Source: G020348385 sp964580235 (lineage in GTDB: Bacteria > Acidobacteriota > Aminicenantia > Aminicenantales > Aminicenantaceae). From it: 41,363 bases of DNA. A model generated the notes under the pieces. That model saw only the letters and a list, made by a program, of their open reading frames with translations, did not search any database and was not told the DNA's origin. Every line of letters starts with the position of its first letter. Within the stretch, counting starts at the first letter, position 1. A program made the position numbers and the translations under genes. This document shows positions 31,538 through 40,350 of this stretch, in pieces. The DNA lies in NCBI GenBank assembly GCA_964580235.1, contig CAZOJY010000019.1, positions 1-41,363 on the forward strand, read 5' to 3'.

Positions 31538-33904
31538 ATGAATAGAATTGCGGGGGCTCACAAAGCCTTGACTGTTTTCTTCTGGCTGTTCTACACCGCC
31601 ACGGTCATTCTATGGTTTAAAGGCAGCTTCCCTAAATTGAGACCCATCCCGATCAGCTGTGTGATCCCTTTCGTTGGATTAATTGTCATAATCCTGATCA
31701 GAACTTTCCGCTGCTTCACGATAAAAAAGCCTGCTATAAGAATCCGGTTCAACAGAGGTATCCTTATCCTGATTCTTCTTATTATCGCAGTTGTCGCTGT
31801 CCGTATCCCCTACCTGATAAACAATGCTGGGTTGAGTCACAGTGATGATGGCCTCACCATGCTAATGAGCAAACACATCGCAGAAGGAAAACTTCCCCCT
31901 CTGTATTTTTACAAACAATATTACCAGGGCTCCTTGTTCTCTCATTTTAATGCTCTGGTGATAATCCTCTTCGGCTACAGCCAATTGCTGATGGAAGCGG
32001 CTGTTCTTTTCTTCTATCTCCTTTTTGTCGCCGTCCAATTTTATTTTCTGAAAATGCTGTTCTCGTTAAATTTTGCAGCCACAGCATCAGCCTTCTACTG
32101 CCTTCCTATCCCTAATCTGATCAAGTGCAGCTTTTTCTTTTCTTCTGCCTATCCTCTGGTTCTCTTCCTGGGAACGACAATCCTTTTATTATCTTACCTT
32201 GTTGTTTACAGAGAAAAAACGCAATTGTTACCGGGCCTCGGTTTTCTGATGGGATTGGCTTTCTGGACTCATCAAATCAGCATTGTTTTTATACTGACTG
32301 CTATGGTCATGTTGGCCCCAAAAATCCGAACACTGTGGAGAAAATATCTCTCCTCTGTTTTTTATGTCTTGATGGGATGTCTCCCAGTGCTGATAGCAGA
32401 GATCTTATGGAATTTTCCTCTTGTGAAATACCTGGCGTTCAGCGAAAAAAACACTCTGGGAGGAGTGAATATACAAAAATCATTCGAAATGTTTTTATTG
32501 ACTTTTTCTCAATCTCCAAACGTTTTAAGCTATGCGTTTTTTCTGCTTCTTCTCCTGGGATTGATCACACTCCTGTATTCTTCATTCAAATCCAAAAAAT
32601 TGAATCCACAGGCCCTCTACAGTATCTTTTTTCTTATCTTTGCATGCGTCTATTTTATGTCCCGTTTCAGTCAAAGAAATGTCATCCGGTATTTTTATTT
32701 CCTTTATTTTTCCATGCCTGTTTTATTCCTGGGATTCTTCTGGGTTATCCGGTCAAAATTCAAATATTATCTGATGAGCCTGGTGTTCCTCGTGATGTTT
32801 TTTGGGCTGAATTTGAGAGGAATTCAAAAAAATCTGCAGGAAGTCAAAACAGCCCACCGGCAGCGGACACAAACAGTCTCTGCCATGAAAAAAACAGGGA
32901 AACGGTACTGGAGGGCCAATTTTTGGGCGGCATACCTTCTCAGCGCCCTCTCCAGAGAAGAATTGATTGTGGATTCCTACTCGGTCAACCGGTATTTCCC
33001 CTACCGTTTGATGTATGAGAATGAAGGAACAACCGAGAATTTCGTTTTTATCACGGATGGGATGAGAAGCGAGCAAAGATTAGCGCTCCGCTTTACAAAA
33101 CTGTTAGAGGCGTGTCATCTGGATTATAAGAACGAAAATTTAGGCGGATACTGGTTGGTCTACAACATCCAAACTCCTGTCAGTCCAAAAGTCTTAATGG
33201 CGCCTGTGCATTCTGGATTTCCAGATTTAGAGATATCCCGCACTAATTTCAAATCTGGTTTTATCAACATGAATTTCTCAAACATCGGATCCCGGGAAGG
33301 GTCTGGCTACTGGATTCATGTACAAATCCCGGGATTCAGCTCTGCTGTGAAAGGATTTCCCGCAGCAAAAGGGCAGGTGGATGTCAGACTTCCCTATCCT
33401 CAAACACAATCATTCCCTCTCGAATTTCACCTGAACTACAAGGGAATAAAAATCGCACAATCCCAGAAGAGGACCACAGGCCATCCTCCGGCACAAAATC
33501 AGGCCCGGAAAAAAAAGATTGTGTTCCTCTCAGGAATCGGACCCAAAGTGAAAATCGAAAACAGAGAGATGTTGACCTGTGCCCGGGAAGTCGATATCGA
33601 ACTCAACGGCAAACTCGTAAACTTTTCAAGAATCCGGATAGATCTCTTTTCACAGTTTAATTTTAATGACCCGGCATGGTACGGGGAATTCTTCCAGGAA
33701 GTCGGCGTCCTGTTCAACGGAATACCCATAAAGAAAATGATTTTGCAAGATGGCCATAATGTCATCTCCATCCCATTTGAGGGATTATCTTTCAACAAGA
33801 ATGTCAACATGCTGTCACTCCGCTTCAAGCACCATTTGTTTTTCAATTTTTCCCCAAGCGGAAAAATTGCTGCGCTTCTAGAAAAGATCAAACTCGAACG
33901 GTGA
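31538..33904 (+). CDS. Probable GT-C membrane glycosyltransferase with C-terminal beta domain
   Basis: 788 residues. At least eleven hydrophobic segments fill residues about 10-420. The first extracytoplasmic loop holds SHSDDGLTMLMSKHIAEGKLPP, with the acidic pair typical of GT-C enzymes (GT39/GT83-type), and YYQGSLFSHFNALVI matches the usual second part of that loop. After the last membrane helix (YLMSLVFLVMFFGLNLRGI) comes a soluble domain of about 370 residues. It includes HRQRTQTVSAMKKTGKRYWRANFWAAYLLS, similar to linker regions in such enzymes, and beta-rich stretches near 570-788. Predicted to use a polyprenyl-phosphate sugar at the periplasmic face. Start has only a weak ribosome site; acceptor unknown. 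Confidence 0.7.
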   Translation: MNRIAGAHKALTVFFWLFYTATVILWFKGSFPKLRPIPISCVIPFVGLIVIILIRTFRCFTIKKPAIRIRFNRGILILILLIIAVVAVRIPYLINNAGLSHSDDGLTMLMSKHIAEGKLPPLYFYKQYYQGSLFSHFNALVIILFGYSQLLMEAAVLFFYLLFVAVQFYFLKMLFSLNFAATASAFYCLPIPNLIKCSFFFSSAYPLVLFLGTTILLLSYLVVYREKTQLLPGLGFLMGLAFWTHQISIVFILTAMVMLAPKIRTLWRKYLSSVFYVLMGCLPVLIAEILWNFPLVKYLAFSEKNTLGGVNIQKSFEMFLLTFSQSPNVLSYAFFLLLLLGLITLLYSSFKSKKLNPQALYSIFFLIFACVYFMSRFSQRNVIRYFYFLYFSMPVLFLGFFWVIRSKFKYYLMSLVFLVMFFGLNLRGIQKNLQEVKTAHRQRTQTVSAMKKTGKRYWRANFWAAYLLSALSREELIVDSYSVNRYFPYRLMYENEGTTENFVFITDGMRSEQRLALRFTKLLEACHLDYKNENLGGYWLVYNIQTPVSPKVLMAPVHSGFPDLEISRTNFKSGFINMNFSNIGSREGSGYWIHVQIPGFSSAVKGFPAAKGQVDVRLPYPQTQSFPLEFHLNYKGIKIAQSQKRTTGHPPAQNQARKKKIVFLSGIGPKVKIENREMLTCAREVDIELNGKLVNFSRIRIDLFSQFNFNDPAWYGEFFQEVGVLFNGIPIKKMILQDGHNVISIPFEGLSFNKNVNMLSLRFKHHLFFNFSPSGKIAALLEKIKLER

Positions 33905-33995
33905 AATTTCGCTTTATGTTCGGGCCTGTTTCGAGGAACTTTTTCAAAATGGTTTTCGTATATGTCAGTGAATCCAGAATACAACGGAGTAGGAC

Positions 33996-36413
33996 ATGCT
34001 AAAAAACTACATCAAAATCGCCCTTAGAAATCTTAAGCGGAACAAGCTGTATTCCATACTCAATATCACCGGACTGGCCGTCGGCATAACCTGCTGCATT
34101 TTGATCCTGCTGTATGTTCAGGACGAGCTCAGTTATGACAGGTTTCACGAAAATGCGGACAGGATATACAGGGTCACAAGCCACTTTGTCCTTAAGGATA
34201 GGGGTATGAATTTTGCCTCGACGGCCCACGTCCAGGGCCCGATGTTCAAGGAGGCGTATCCTGAGGTCGAAAACTATGTGCGGTTCAACAGCTACGGCTC
34301 GCGCAGAATGATCCGCTATAAAGACACATCTTATGCTGAAGAGAAATTCATCTGGGTAGACAATTCGATTTTTGACATCTTCACCTTCAACCTGATAAAA
34401 GGCAATCCCAAAGAGGCGCTTGTAAAGCCCAATACTGTTGTTATCACAGAAGAAATCGCTGAAAAATATTTTGGCGATGAGGACCCGATCGGGAAAAATC
34501 TCCAGATACACAATGACGAATTATACATGGTTACGGGTGTTGTGGAAAACATTCCCACCAATTCTCATATCCGCCCTGATTTTTTGGCCTCCTTCAGCAC
34601 GCTCGACCTGCAGCCCACCGGCAATGCGACCGCTGACCTAGTCAACAATGTCGATTATTACACCTATCTCCTTCTCAAAGAAGGAGCGGATTACAAAGAA
34701 CTGGAGAATAAGTTCGTAGGATTTGTCGAAAAATATCTCGGTCCTCTGTTCTCCAGTATCGGGGGGTCAGCAAAATATGAGCTTCAGCCCCTCACAAGCA
34801 TTTACCTGCACTCTCATAAGGAAAACGAATTGGAACGTACAGGTGATATGGCATATGTCTGGCTTTTCTCTGGGATAGGGCTTTTTATTCTGCTTCTAGC
34901 CTGTTTAAACTTCATGAATCTGTCCACGGCCCGTTCGGCCAACAGGGCCAAAGAGGTCGGGCTGCGAAAAGTCGTTGGGGCCCACAGGCTCCAGCTCATC
35001 AAACAATTCATCGGCGAATCCATGATCCTGACATTCATCGCCATTCTCTTCTCGTTAATCTTCGTGTCCTTTACTCTTACGATTTTTAACAACATTTCAG
35101 GAAAAAGCCTGTCAATGAGCACCCTTTCCAATCCTGTGCCTTTGCTGGGACTTTTTGTATTTTTTATCACTGTCAGCCTGATCGGGGGGAGCTACCCGGC
35201 TTTTTTCCTGTCGGCCTTCCGCCCGGTTGAGGTTTTACAGGGAAAGCTCAGGAGAGGCGCAAAAAGTTCGATCTTGAGAATCGCCCTCGTTTCACTCCAA
35301 TTCACCGTGTCAATTGTGCTCATTATCGGGACTCTTGTTGTGGATGAACAGCTGAGCTTCGTCCGCAATAAAAAATTGGGTTACGATAAGGATCACGTCA
35401 TAGCTCTGAGGATACGGAATGAGGACACCCAAAAAAGGGTTGAAGCCATCCGCAACAGCCTGCTGTCAAACCCGGCCATCCTTGATGTCTCCGCCTCCTC
35501 CAGCCTTCCTTTGGGCCAGAACAGTTTCAGCGCTCATCACATCGCCGGTCAACCGCCGGAGGAGATGATCATGCTTTACACTCAGATCGTTGACGAACAC
35601 TTCATCGATACCTACAAGATGGAAATCGTTCAAGGCCGGAACTTTTCCAGGGATTATCCGACAGATCCCCAGGAGTCAATCATCATCAATGAAGCAGCGG
35701 CAAAAAAATTGGGATGGCAGGATGGTCCGTTGGGCAGGGAGATCGAAGCATTCATGTCGCTTACAGAGTTTAAAAAATACAGGGTTATCGGTGTCGTGAA
35801 GGACTATCATTTCCAGTCGCTTCATGAAAAGATTCGGCCGCTTGTTTTATACAATGCAAGCCCGTATGGGGGGAATTATTACCGCATATCCATGCGTGTC
35901 AGACCCGAAAACATCCAGGAAACCATCGCTTTTCTCCGGTCGAAATGGAAGGAATTTGACTCCCGGTATCCTCTGGAGTTTGTCTTTGTGGATGAGCAGT
36001 ATGATGCTATGTACCGGGCTGAGGAACGGCTGGGCAAGCTATTCGGTTATTTTACAGCTCTTGCGATTCTTATCGGCTGCCTAGGTCTCTTCGGCATGAG
36101 CGCCTACAGCGCAGAACAGCGGACAAAAGAGATAGGTATCCGGAAGGTCCTGGGAGCCACAACCTCCCATGTGACAGTGCTTCTGGTCAGAGAATTCACA
36201 AAATGGGTGCTGTTGGCTGTTCTGATCGCCTGGCCTGTGGGATACTTCATCATGAATTCCTGGCTGCAGAACTTTGCCTACCGGATCGGCCTGGGAGCTG
36301 GCACTTTTGTGCTGGCCGCTTTGCTTGCTTTAATCATTGCGTTGATGACCGTTACCTACCAGGCTCTGAAAGCGGCTGTTGCCAATCCCGCAGAATCCCT
36401 GAAGTATGAGTAA
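33996..36413 (+). CDS. MacB/FtsX-type ABC transporter permease (fused tandem)
   Basis: 805 residues. It begins LKNYIKIALRNLKRNKLYSILNITGLAVGITCCILILLYVQDELSYDRFHENADRIYRV, shortened here to its key piece ALRNLKRNKLYS, the typical N-terminus. The two halves each have a periplasmic MacB_PCD-like domain (about 55-285 and 450-660) and an FtsX domain of three to four helices (about 290-425 and 685-800). The hallmark EVGLRKVVGAHRLQL and EIGIRKVLGATTSHV blocks are present in halves one and two. Such permeases move lipids, peptides or drugs to the outer membrane. No ATPase gene is beside it in the window. GGAG lies 9 nt from the ATG. Confidence 0.92.
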   Translation: MLKNYIKIALRNLKRNKLYSILNITGLAVGITCCILILLYVQDELSYDRFHENADRIYRVTSHFVLKDRGMNFASTAHVQGPMFKEAYPEVENYVRFNSYGSRRMIRYKDTSYAEEKFIWVDNSIFDIFTFNLIKGNPKEALVKPNTVVITEEIAEKYFGDEDPIGKNLQIHNDELYMVTGVVENIPTNSHIRPDFLASFSTLDLQPTGNATADLVNNVDYYTYLLLKEGADYKELENKFVGFVEKYLGPLFSSIGGSAKYELQPLTSIYLHSHKENELERTGDMAYVWLFSGIGLFILLLACLNFMNLSTARSANRAKEVGLRKVVGAHRLQLIKQFIGESMILTFIAILFSLIFVSFTLTIFNNISGKSLSMSTLSNPVPLLGLFVFFITVSLIGGSYPAFFLSAFRPVEVLQGKLRRGAKSSILRIALVSLQFTVSIVLIIGTLVVDEQLSFVRNKKLGYDKDHVIALRIRNEDTQKRVEAIRNSLLSNPAILDVSASSSLPLGQNSFSAHHIAGQPPEEMIMLYTQIVDEHFIDTYKMEIVQGRNFSRDYPTDPQESIIINEAAAKKLGWQDGPLGREIEAFMSLTEFKKYRVIGVVKDYHFQSLHEKIRPLVLYNASPYGGNYYRISMRVRPENIQETIAFLRSKWKEFDSRYPLEFVFVDEQYDAMYRAEERLGKLFGYFTALAILIGCLGLFGMSAYSAEQRTKEIGIRKVLGATTSHVTVLLVREFTKWVLLAVLIAWPVGYFIMNSWLQNFAYRIGLGAGTFVLAALLALIIALMTVTYQALKAAVANPAESLKYE

Positions 36414-36420
36414 TTCACAT

Positions 36421-38202
36421 CTAATCCTCATACAAATCATCCAGCTGATTTTTATAGTTTTCCGTCACAACTTGACGTTTGACCTTCAGCGAAGCCGTCA
36501 TTTCGCCGCTTTCGACGCTGAATTCATTCGGTGCGATTAGGATCTTTTTCAGAGTTTCGAAAGAAGCGAGAGATTTATTTTTATCCTGGACTTCCTTATG
36601 GATCAATTCTGTAACTTTGGGATGCTTGTGGAGCTCCTCCCAGCTTCTGAATGGAATACCCTGCTTTGTCGCCCATTCTTTGACCTGGACCTGATCGAGG
36701 GCGACAACACCCGTTAAATACTTCATTCTGTCGCCGTATACGACAGCCTGATCGATATAGCGGGATGTTCGCATGATTTTCTCGATTCTCTGCGGCGCAA
36801 CATTTTTCCCGCCTGAAGTCACGAGAATATCCTTCTTCCTGTCCGTGATGCGCAAAAAGCCATCCTCATCGATCTCGCCTATGTCTCCCGTATGGAGCCA
36901 GCCATCTTTATCGATCGTTTCGGCTGTTTCTTCGGGATTCTTATAGTAACCCAGCATGACATTTTTGCCCCGGAACAGCACTTCTCCATCCGGCGCGATT
37001 TTTTGTTCGATCTCCGGACCAGGAGGGCCAACCGTGCCGAACTTGTTGTTATCGAAGCGATTCACGTTTGTGAACGACGTGTTTTCCGTCATGCCGATGC
37101 CTTCCAGGATTAGAATACCGCAGGCATGGAAAAACTCGGCAATGGCTTTATTCAATGGGGCAGCCCCGGAAACTGCGAAGATAAGTCTGCCGCCGAAGAG
37201 ATTTTTAATCTTCGAAAAAACAAGCTTATCGGCGATCCGATGTTTGAGAGCGAGAATCCCGGTAACAGGCTTTTTCTGCTGCTGCAGCTTGCTTACCGCA
37301 TACCCCACACGAAGCGCCCATTTGAACATCTTGTACTTGATGCCGCCCGAATCTTGCGCTCTCGAAGTGATGCCGATATAGGCTTTTTCATAAAGACGCG
37401 GAGCTGTGGCAAAAAAATGCGGCTTGATCTCCTCCATATTCTCGACAATCTTGTCTCTGCTCTCACCTATATTTACCGTAAGCGCTGCCCGCAAACAGAC
37501 ATACACGATAATCCGGGCAAAAACGTGAGAGAGCGGGAGATAAAGAAAAGTTTCAAAATGAGGTTCGATCGTGAGAGATTGGAGGGCTGACCAGGATGTA
37601 AAAACAAGGTTTTCGTGTGTCAGCATGGCACCTCTCGGTGTGCCGGTGGTTCCGGAAGTATAAACGAGTGAAGCCACGTCTCCTGGATGAATTTCAGATG
37701 CGCGTGCAAAAAATTCATCATCGGAAATGTTTCTCCCCTTTGATAAAAATTCCTCCCAGGTCATCACCCCCTCTGGGCAGGAGGCTTCTCCTTCGACGAT
37801 AACGATATGCTTCAGGTTGGGCAGATTGCCGTGGACTTCGGCAATCTTTTCCAGTTGCTGCCCGTTTTCTGCAAAAAGAATTGCGGCATCGCTGTGATTG
37901 ATGATGTAGGCACAATCATCCGCCAAATTGGAGGCATATATCCCGACAATAACAGCCCCGATGCTCACGGTCGCGATATCGACTTGAATCCATTCCAGAC
38001 GGGGAGAACACAGGATATTTATCTTGTCATCTTTTTCAATTCCCAATGCCATAAGACTTTTGGAAATCTTTTTGCAGGCCTCCCGATTCTCTGCCCAGGT
38101 TACCGATTTCCAATCGGCGCCGACTTTGTGCCTGTAGGCAGCTTTATCTGGGTGTTTTTCGCAGACATTTTTAAACAGCTCATATATTGATTTTTCGTGC
38201 AT
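36421..38202 (-). CDS. Long-chain acyl-CoA synthetase (AMP-binding)
   Basis: 593 residues. ANL-superfamily adenylating enzyme: P-loop LVYTSGTTGTPRGAMLTHEN (about 177-196), the G-M-T-E motif GIGMTENT, and the A8-type FLRITDRKKDILVTSGGKNVAPQRIEK with the arginine hinge. C-terminal lysine domain near GEMTASLKVKRQ. Activates fatty acids as CoA thioesters for beta-oxidation or lipid synthesis. Strong ribosome site (GGAGGAGGGATA) precedes the ATG at 38202. Convergent with the permease gene (7 bp); no neighbours of a fatty-acid operon are visible. Confidence 0.95.
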   Translation of the reverse strand: MHEKSIYELFKNVCEKHPDKAAYRHKVGADWKSVTWAENREACKKISKSLMALGIEKDDKINILCSPRLEWIQVDIATVSIGAVIVGIYASNLADDCAYIINHSDAAILFAENGQQLEKIAEVHGNLPNLKHIVIVEGEASCPEGVMTWEEFLSKGRNISDDEFFARASEIHPGDVASLVYTSGTTGTPRGAMLTHENLVFTSWSALQSLTIEPHFETFLYLPLSHVFARIIVYVCLRAALTVNIGESRDKIVENMEEIKPHFFATAPRLYEKAYIGITSRAQDSGGIKYKMFKWALRVGYAVSKLQQQKKPVTGILALKHRIADKLVFSKIKNLFGGRLIFAVSGAAPLNKAIAEFFHACGILILEGIGMTENTSFTNVNRFDNNKFGTVGPPGPEIEQKIAPDGEVLFRGKNVMLGYYKNPEETAETIDKDGWLHTGDIGEIDEDGFLRITDRKKDILVTSGGKNVAPQRIEKIMRTSRYIDQAVVYGDRMKYLTGVVALDQVQVKEWATKQGIPFRSWEELHKHPKVTELIHKEVQDKNKSLASFETLKKILIAPNEFSVESGEMTASLKVKRQVVTENYKNQLDDLYED

Positions 38203-38335
38203 TATCCCTCCTCCGATTTTCTCCCCTTTTCTAAAACCTCATTGGTCAATATGTTGGAGATTATCAAAAGCAGAAAATGATGTCAATTCTTCTATGAAAA
38301 GAACCTCATCCTTAAAAGGGGCCTTCCGCGGGTAG

Positions 38336-39079
38336 TTATTGGCGGAGGGAGGCTTTGGTGAAGATATACGCTGGAATGTCGGCATCAAATTCTATGGATT
38401 CCAGCACAAATTCCGTTCCTTGGCCGCTCTTCAAAACATCTTTAAAAACTATGTGCCGGGGGACCCACCGATTTTGCATCCGGGTGACTTCTTTGATCTC
38501 TGTGGTCTTCAGCAGTTTCCCTCCTCGAGCGTAACGATTTTCCTTGAGTGCAACAAAACGTTCCTTGTCCACCCAGATCTTCCGGGAATGATAAGCATTA
38601 TCATCATCCTTGGACACAAGATCCAGAACCCAGCACGGCCGCTCAAGATATGTTTCCTCCCCGGCTATCTCAGCAGAATACATTTTTTGCAATCGGGGAT
38701 CCTCCATCATGTCCTCATAAGACATGTCCGATCCCATCACAGATTGGCGCAGCATATGACCTGAAATCTTTATGATCCGGTCGGTCGCCGGAGAATAAGT
38801 CCAGAGTTGATCTTCGAGTTTGAGCATTTTGGTTCCCTTTTCTCTTGGGGGTGCCAGATATTCTGTGAACGATTTTTCACGGCCCTGGATCCAGGATTTG
38901 GATTCGATGGTCCGGCTTCCTCTGCGGCCGTGAACGATCATCGAACTCAGGATGATCTTGTTATCCGATCCGAAATTGTTATCCACCTGCTCCAGGATCC
39001 AGTCTCCCGTGGGTTCCTGGGAAAATACAGGCAGCACAACCATCAAACAAAGTGTGAAAATGGGAATGGATATTTTCAT
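38336..39079 (-). CDS. LolA-like outer-membrane lipoprotein-sorting protein
   Basis: 247 residues. Signal peptide MKISIPIFTLCLMVVLPVFS. The following beta-rich domain has the LolA-like block SWIQGREKSFTEYLAPPREKGTKMLKLEDQLWTY (given here by its key residues YLAPPREKGTKMLKL), then PATDRIIKISGHMLRQSVMGSDMSYEDMMED, an arrangement common in proteins paired with FtsX permeases. It probably carries lipids or lipoproteins across the periplasm. The ATG overlaps the stop of the upstream permease (ATGA). Downstream, about 130 bp separates it from the acyl-CoA synthetase; that spacer shows no gene. Confidence 0.9.
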   Translation of the reverse strand: MKISIPIFTLCLMVVLPVFSQEPTGDWILEQVDNNFGSDNKIILSSMIVHGRRGSRTIESKSWIQGREKSFTEYLAPPREKGTKMLKLEDQLWTYSPATDRIIKISGHMLRQSVMGSDMSYEDMMEDPRLQKMYSAEIAGEETYLERPCWVLDLVSKDDDNAYHSRKIWVDKERFVALKENRYARGGKLLKTTEIKEVTRMQNRWVPRHIVFKDVLKSGQGTEFVLESIEFDADIPAYIFTKASLRQ

Positions 39080-40350
39080 ACTTCCAGCTCCTTCATCAGC
39101 CGCGAGGTCTGCCGCCGGTAAATCCCGATTCCAGCAATCGATGTTCCCAGGAATGTTGATAACAGGCCGGGCAAAAATCCGACAACATGACCGACAGGCG
39201 TCACCTTTGCCCGCATCACATCGGATATCAGCAGTGTGGAATTTTTCATCATAGAAGCAATGTTGATTCCATGCGTCTGAAGATAATACGCGATGCCTAA
39301 TCCCAAAATCGTTCCCAGGACAGAGCCCGCAAAACCGATCACCAGGGATTCAACAAGCATAGACCTGTACAGGTGTCCCTTATTCTCTCCCAGGGCCAGC
39401 CGCACTCCGATCTCACCGTAACGACGAAGGCTCCCTATCAGGCCGGCATTCCAGAGAACAATGGACATAGGAACCATAAAAATGACAAGAATGACTCCTG
39501 AAAAAATTTTGATCATTCCCATCAAATCACCAAGTTCGCTTTGTTCGATTAGCGTGCTCATGATCGGTGAAAACTCGTCCGATTCATCGGAATAGCGTGC
39601 ATTGAATCCTGCCTTGAGGTCCTCCGCCTTTTCGTCTGAATAAATAAAATCCGGGAAAAATCCCAGGATTTCCCCTGTCGCATCTGCCATGTCCAATGCG
39701 GTTTGTATATCCTCCACATCAGCCAGCATTGCCCCCCGGTCCATTGCCGACATACCGAAACGAATCGTCCCGGCCACAATAAAATTCGTCACAGCCATGC
39801 TTCCGTTCATGGTTACGCTGATAAGGGTAGCCGTTTCTCCAATTTCGACACCTAAACGCCTGGCCATCTCATCACTAATCAGGATTTCCCCCGGTTTTTG
39901 CGGCATGCGGCCCTGGACAACGGCTCCTTCCAAATTCAGGATGTCTTTCTCCGGCGAGTCTTCTCCTAAAAGATTCACTGCCATCCCTGCGACAGGCCCT
40001 TGGGCCCGGGTCTCCCCCTGTTCATCCGGGATATCCAGCAAACCACCGAATTGGATGCGGGGTGTCCAAATTAAATTCGGATACCTGCTCCTCAATTCCT
40101 GCAACAGGGACTTCAATCCTATATATGCCAGATCATTCGGCACCTGGTCTTTCTCCGCCGCATATGCTCTGGACATGATCTTCACATGCCCTGTCCCAAA
40201 TTTAGCAGTGGAATCGACAAAACCGGTTTGAACGCCTTGGATCCAGGCATACGTAAAAACCGTAAGCATGACACCAATCAGAACCGTAAGGAGAGGAAAA
40301 AGACTGCGGGAACGGTCTCGGAGAACACCCTTAATCAAAAACCGGATCAT
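39076..40350 (-). CDS. FtsX-like ABC transporter permease
   Basis: 424 residues, LolC/LolE type layout: one N-terminal helix (SLFPLLTVLIGVMLTVFTYAW), a periplasmic domain to about 260 (AGMAVNLLGEDSPEKDILN ... LISDEMARRLGVEIGETATLISV), then three helices ending in the FtsX block RRYGEIGVRLALGENKGHLYRSMLVESL and a last helix near 390-412. It overlaps neighbours at both ends by ATGA, in an operon with another permease and the LolA-like protein. The ABC ATPase is expected upstream, beyond 41363. Confidence 0.92.
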   Translation of the reverse strand: MIRFLIKGVLRDRSRSLFPLLTVLIGVMLTVFTYAWIQGVQTGFVDSTAKFGTGHVKIMSRAYAAEKDQVPNDLAYIGLKSLLQELRSRYPNLIWTPRIQFGGLLDIPDEQGETRAQGPVAGMAVNLLGEDSPEKDILNLEGAVVQGRMPQKPGEILISDEMARRLGVEIGETATLISVTMNGSMAVTNFIVAGTIRFGMSAMDRGAMLADVEDIQTALDMADATGEILGFFPDFIYSDEKAEDLKAGFNARYSDESDEFSPIMSTLIEQSELGDLMGMIKIFSGVILVIFMVPMSIVLWNAGLIGSLRRYGEIGVRLALGENKGHLYRSMLVESLVIGFAGSVLGTILGLGIAYYLQTHGINIASMMKNSTLLISDVMRAKVTPVGHVVGFLPGLLSTFLGTSIAGIGIYRRQTSRLMKELEV

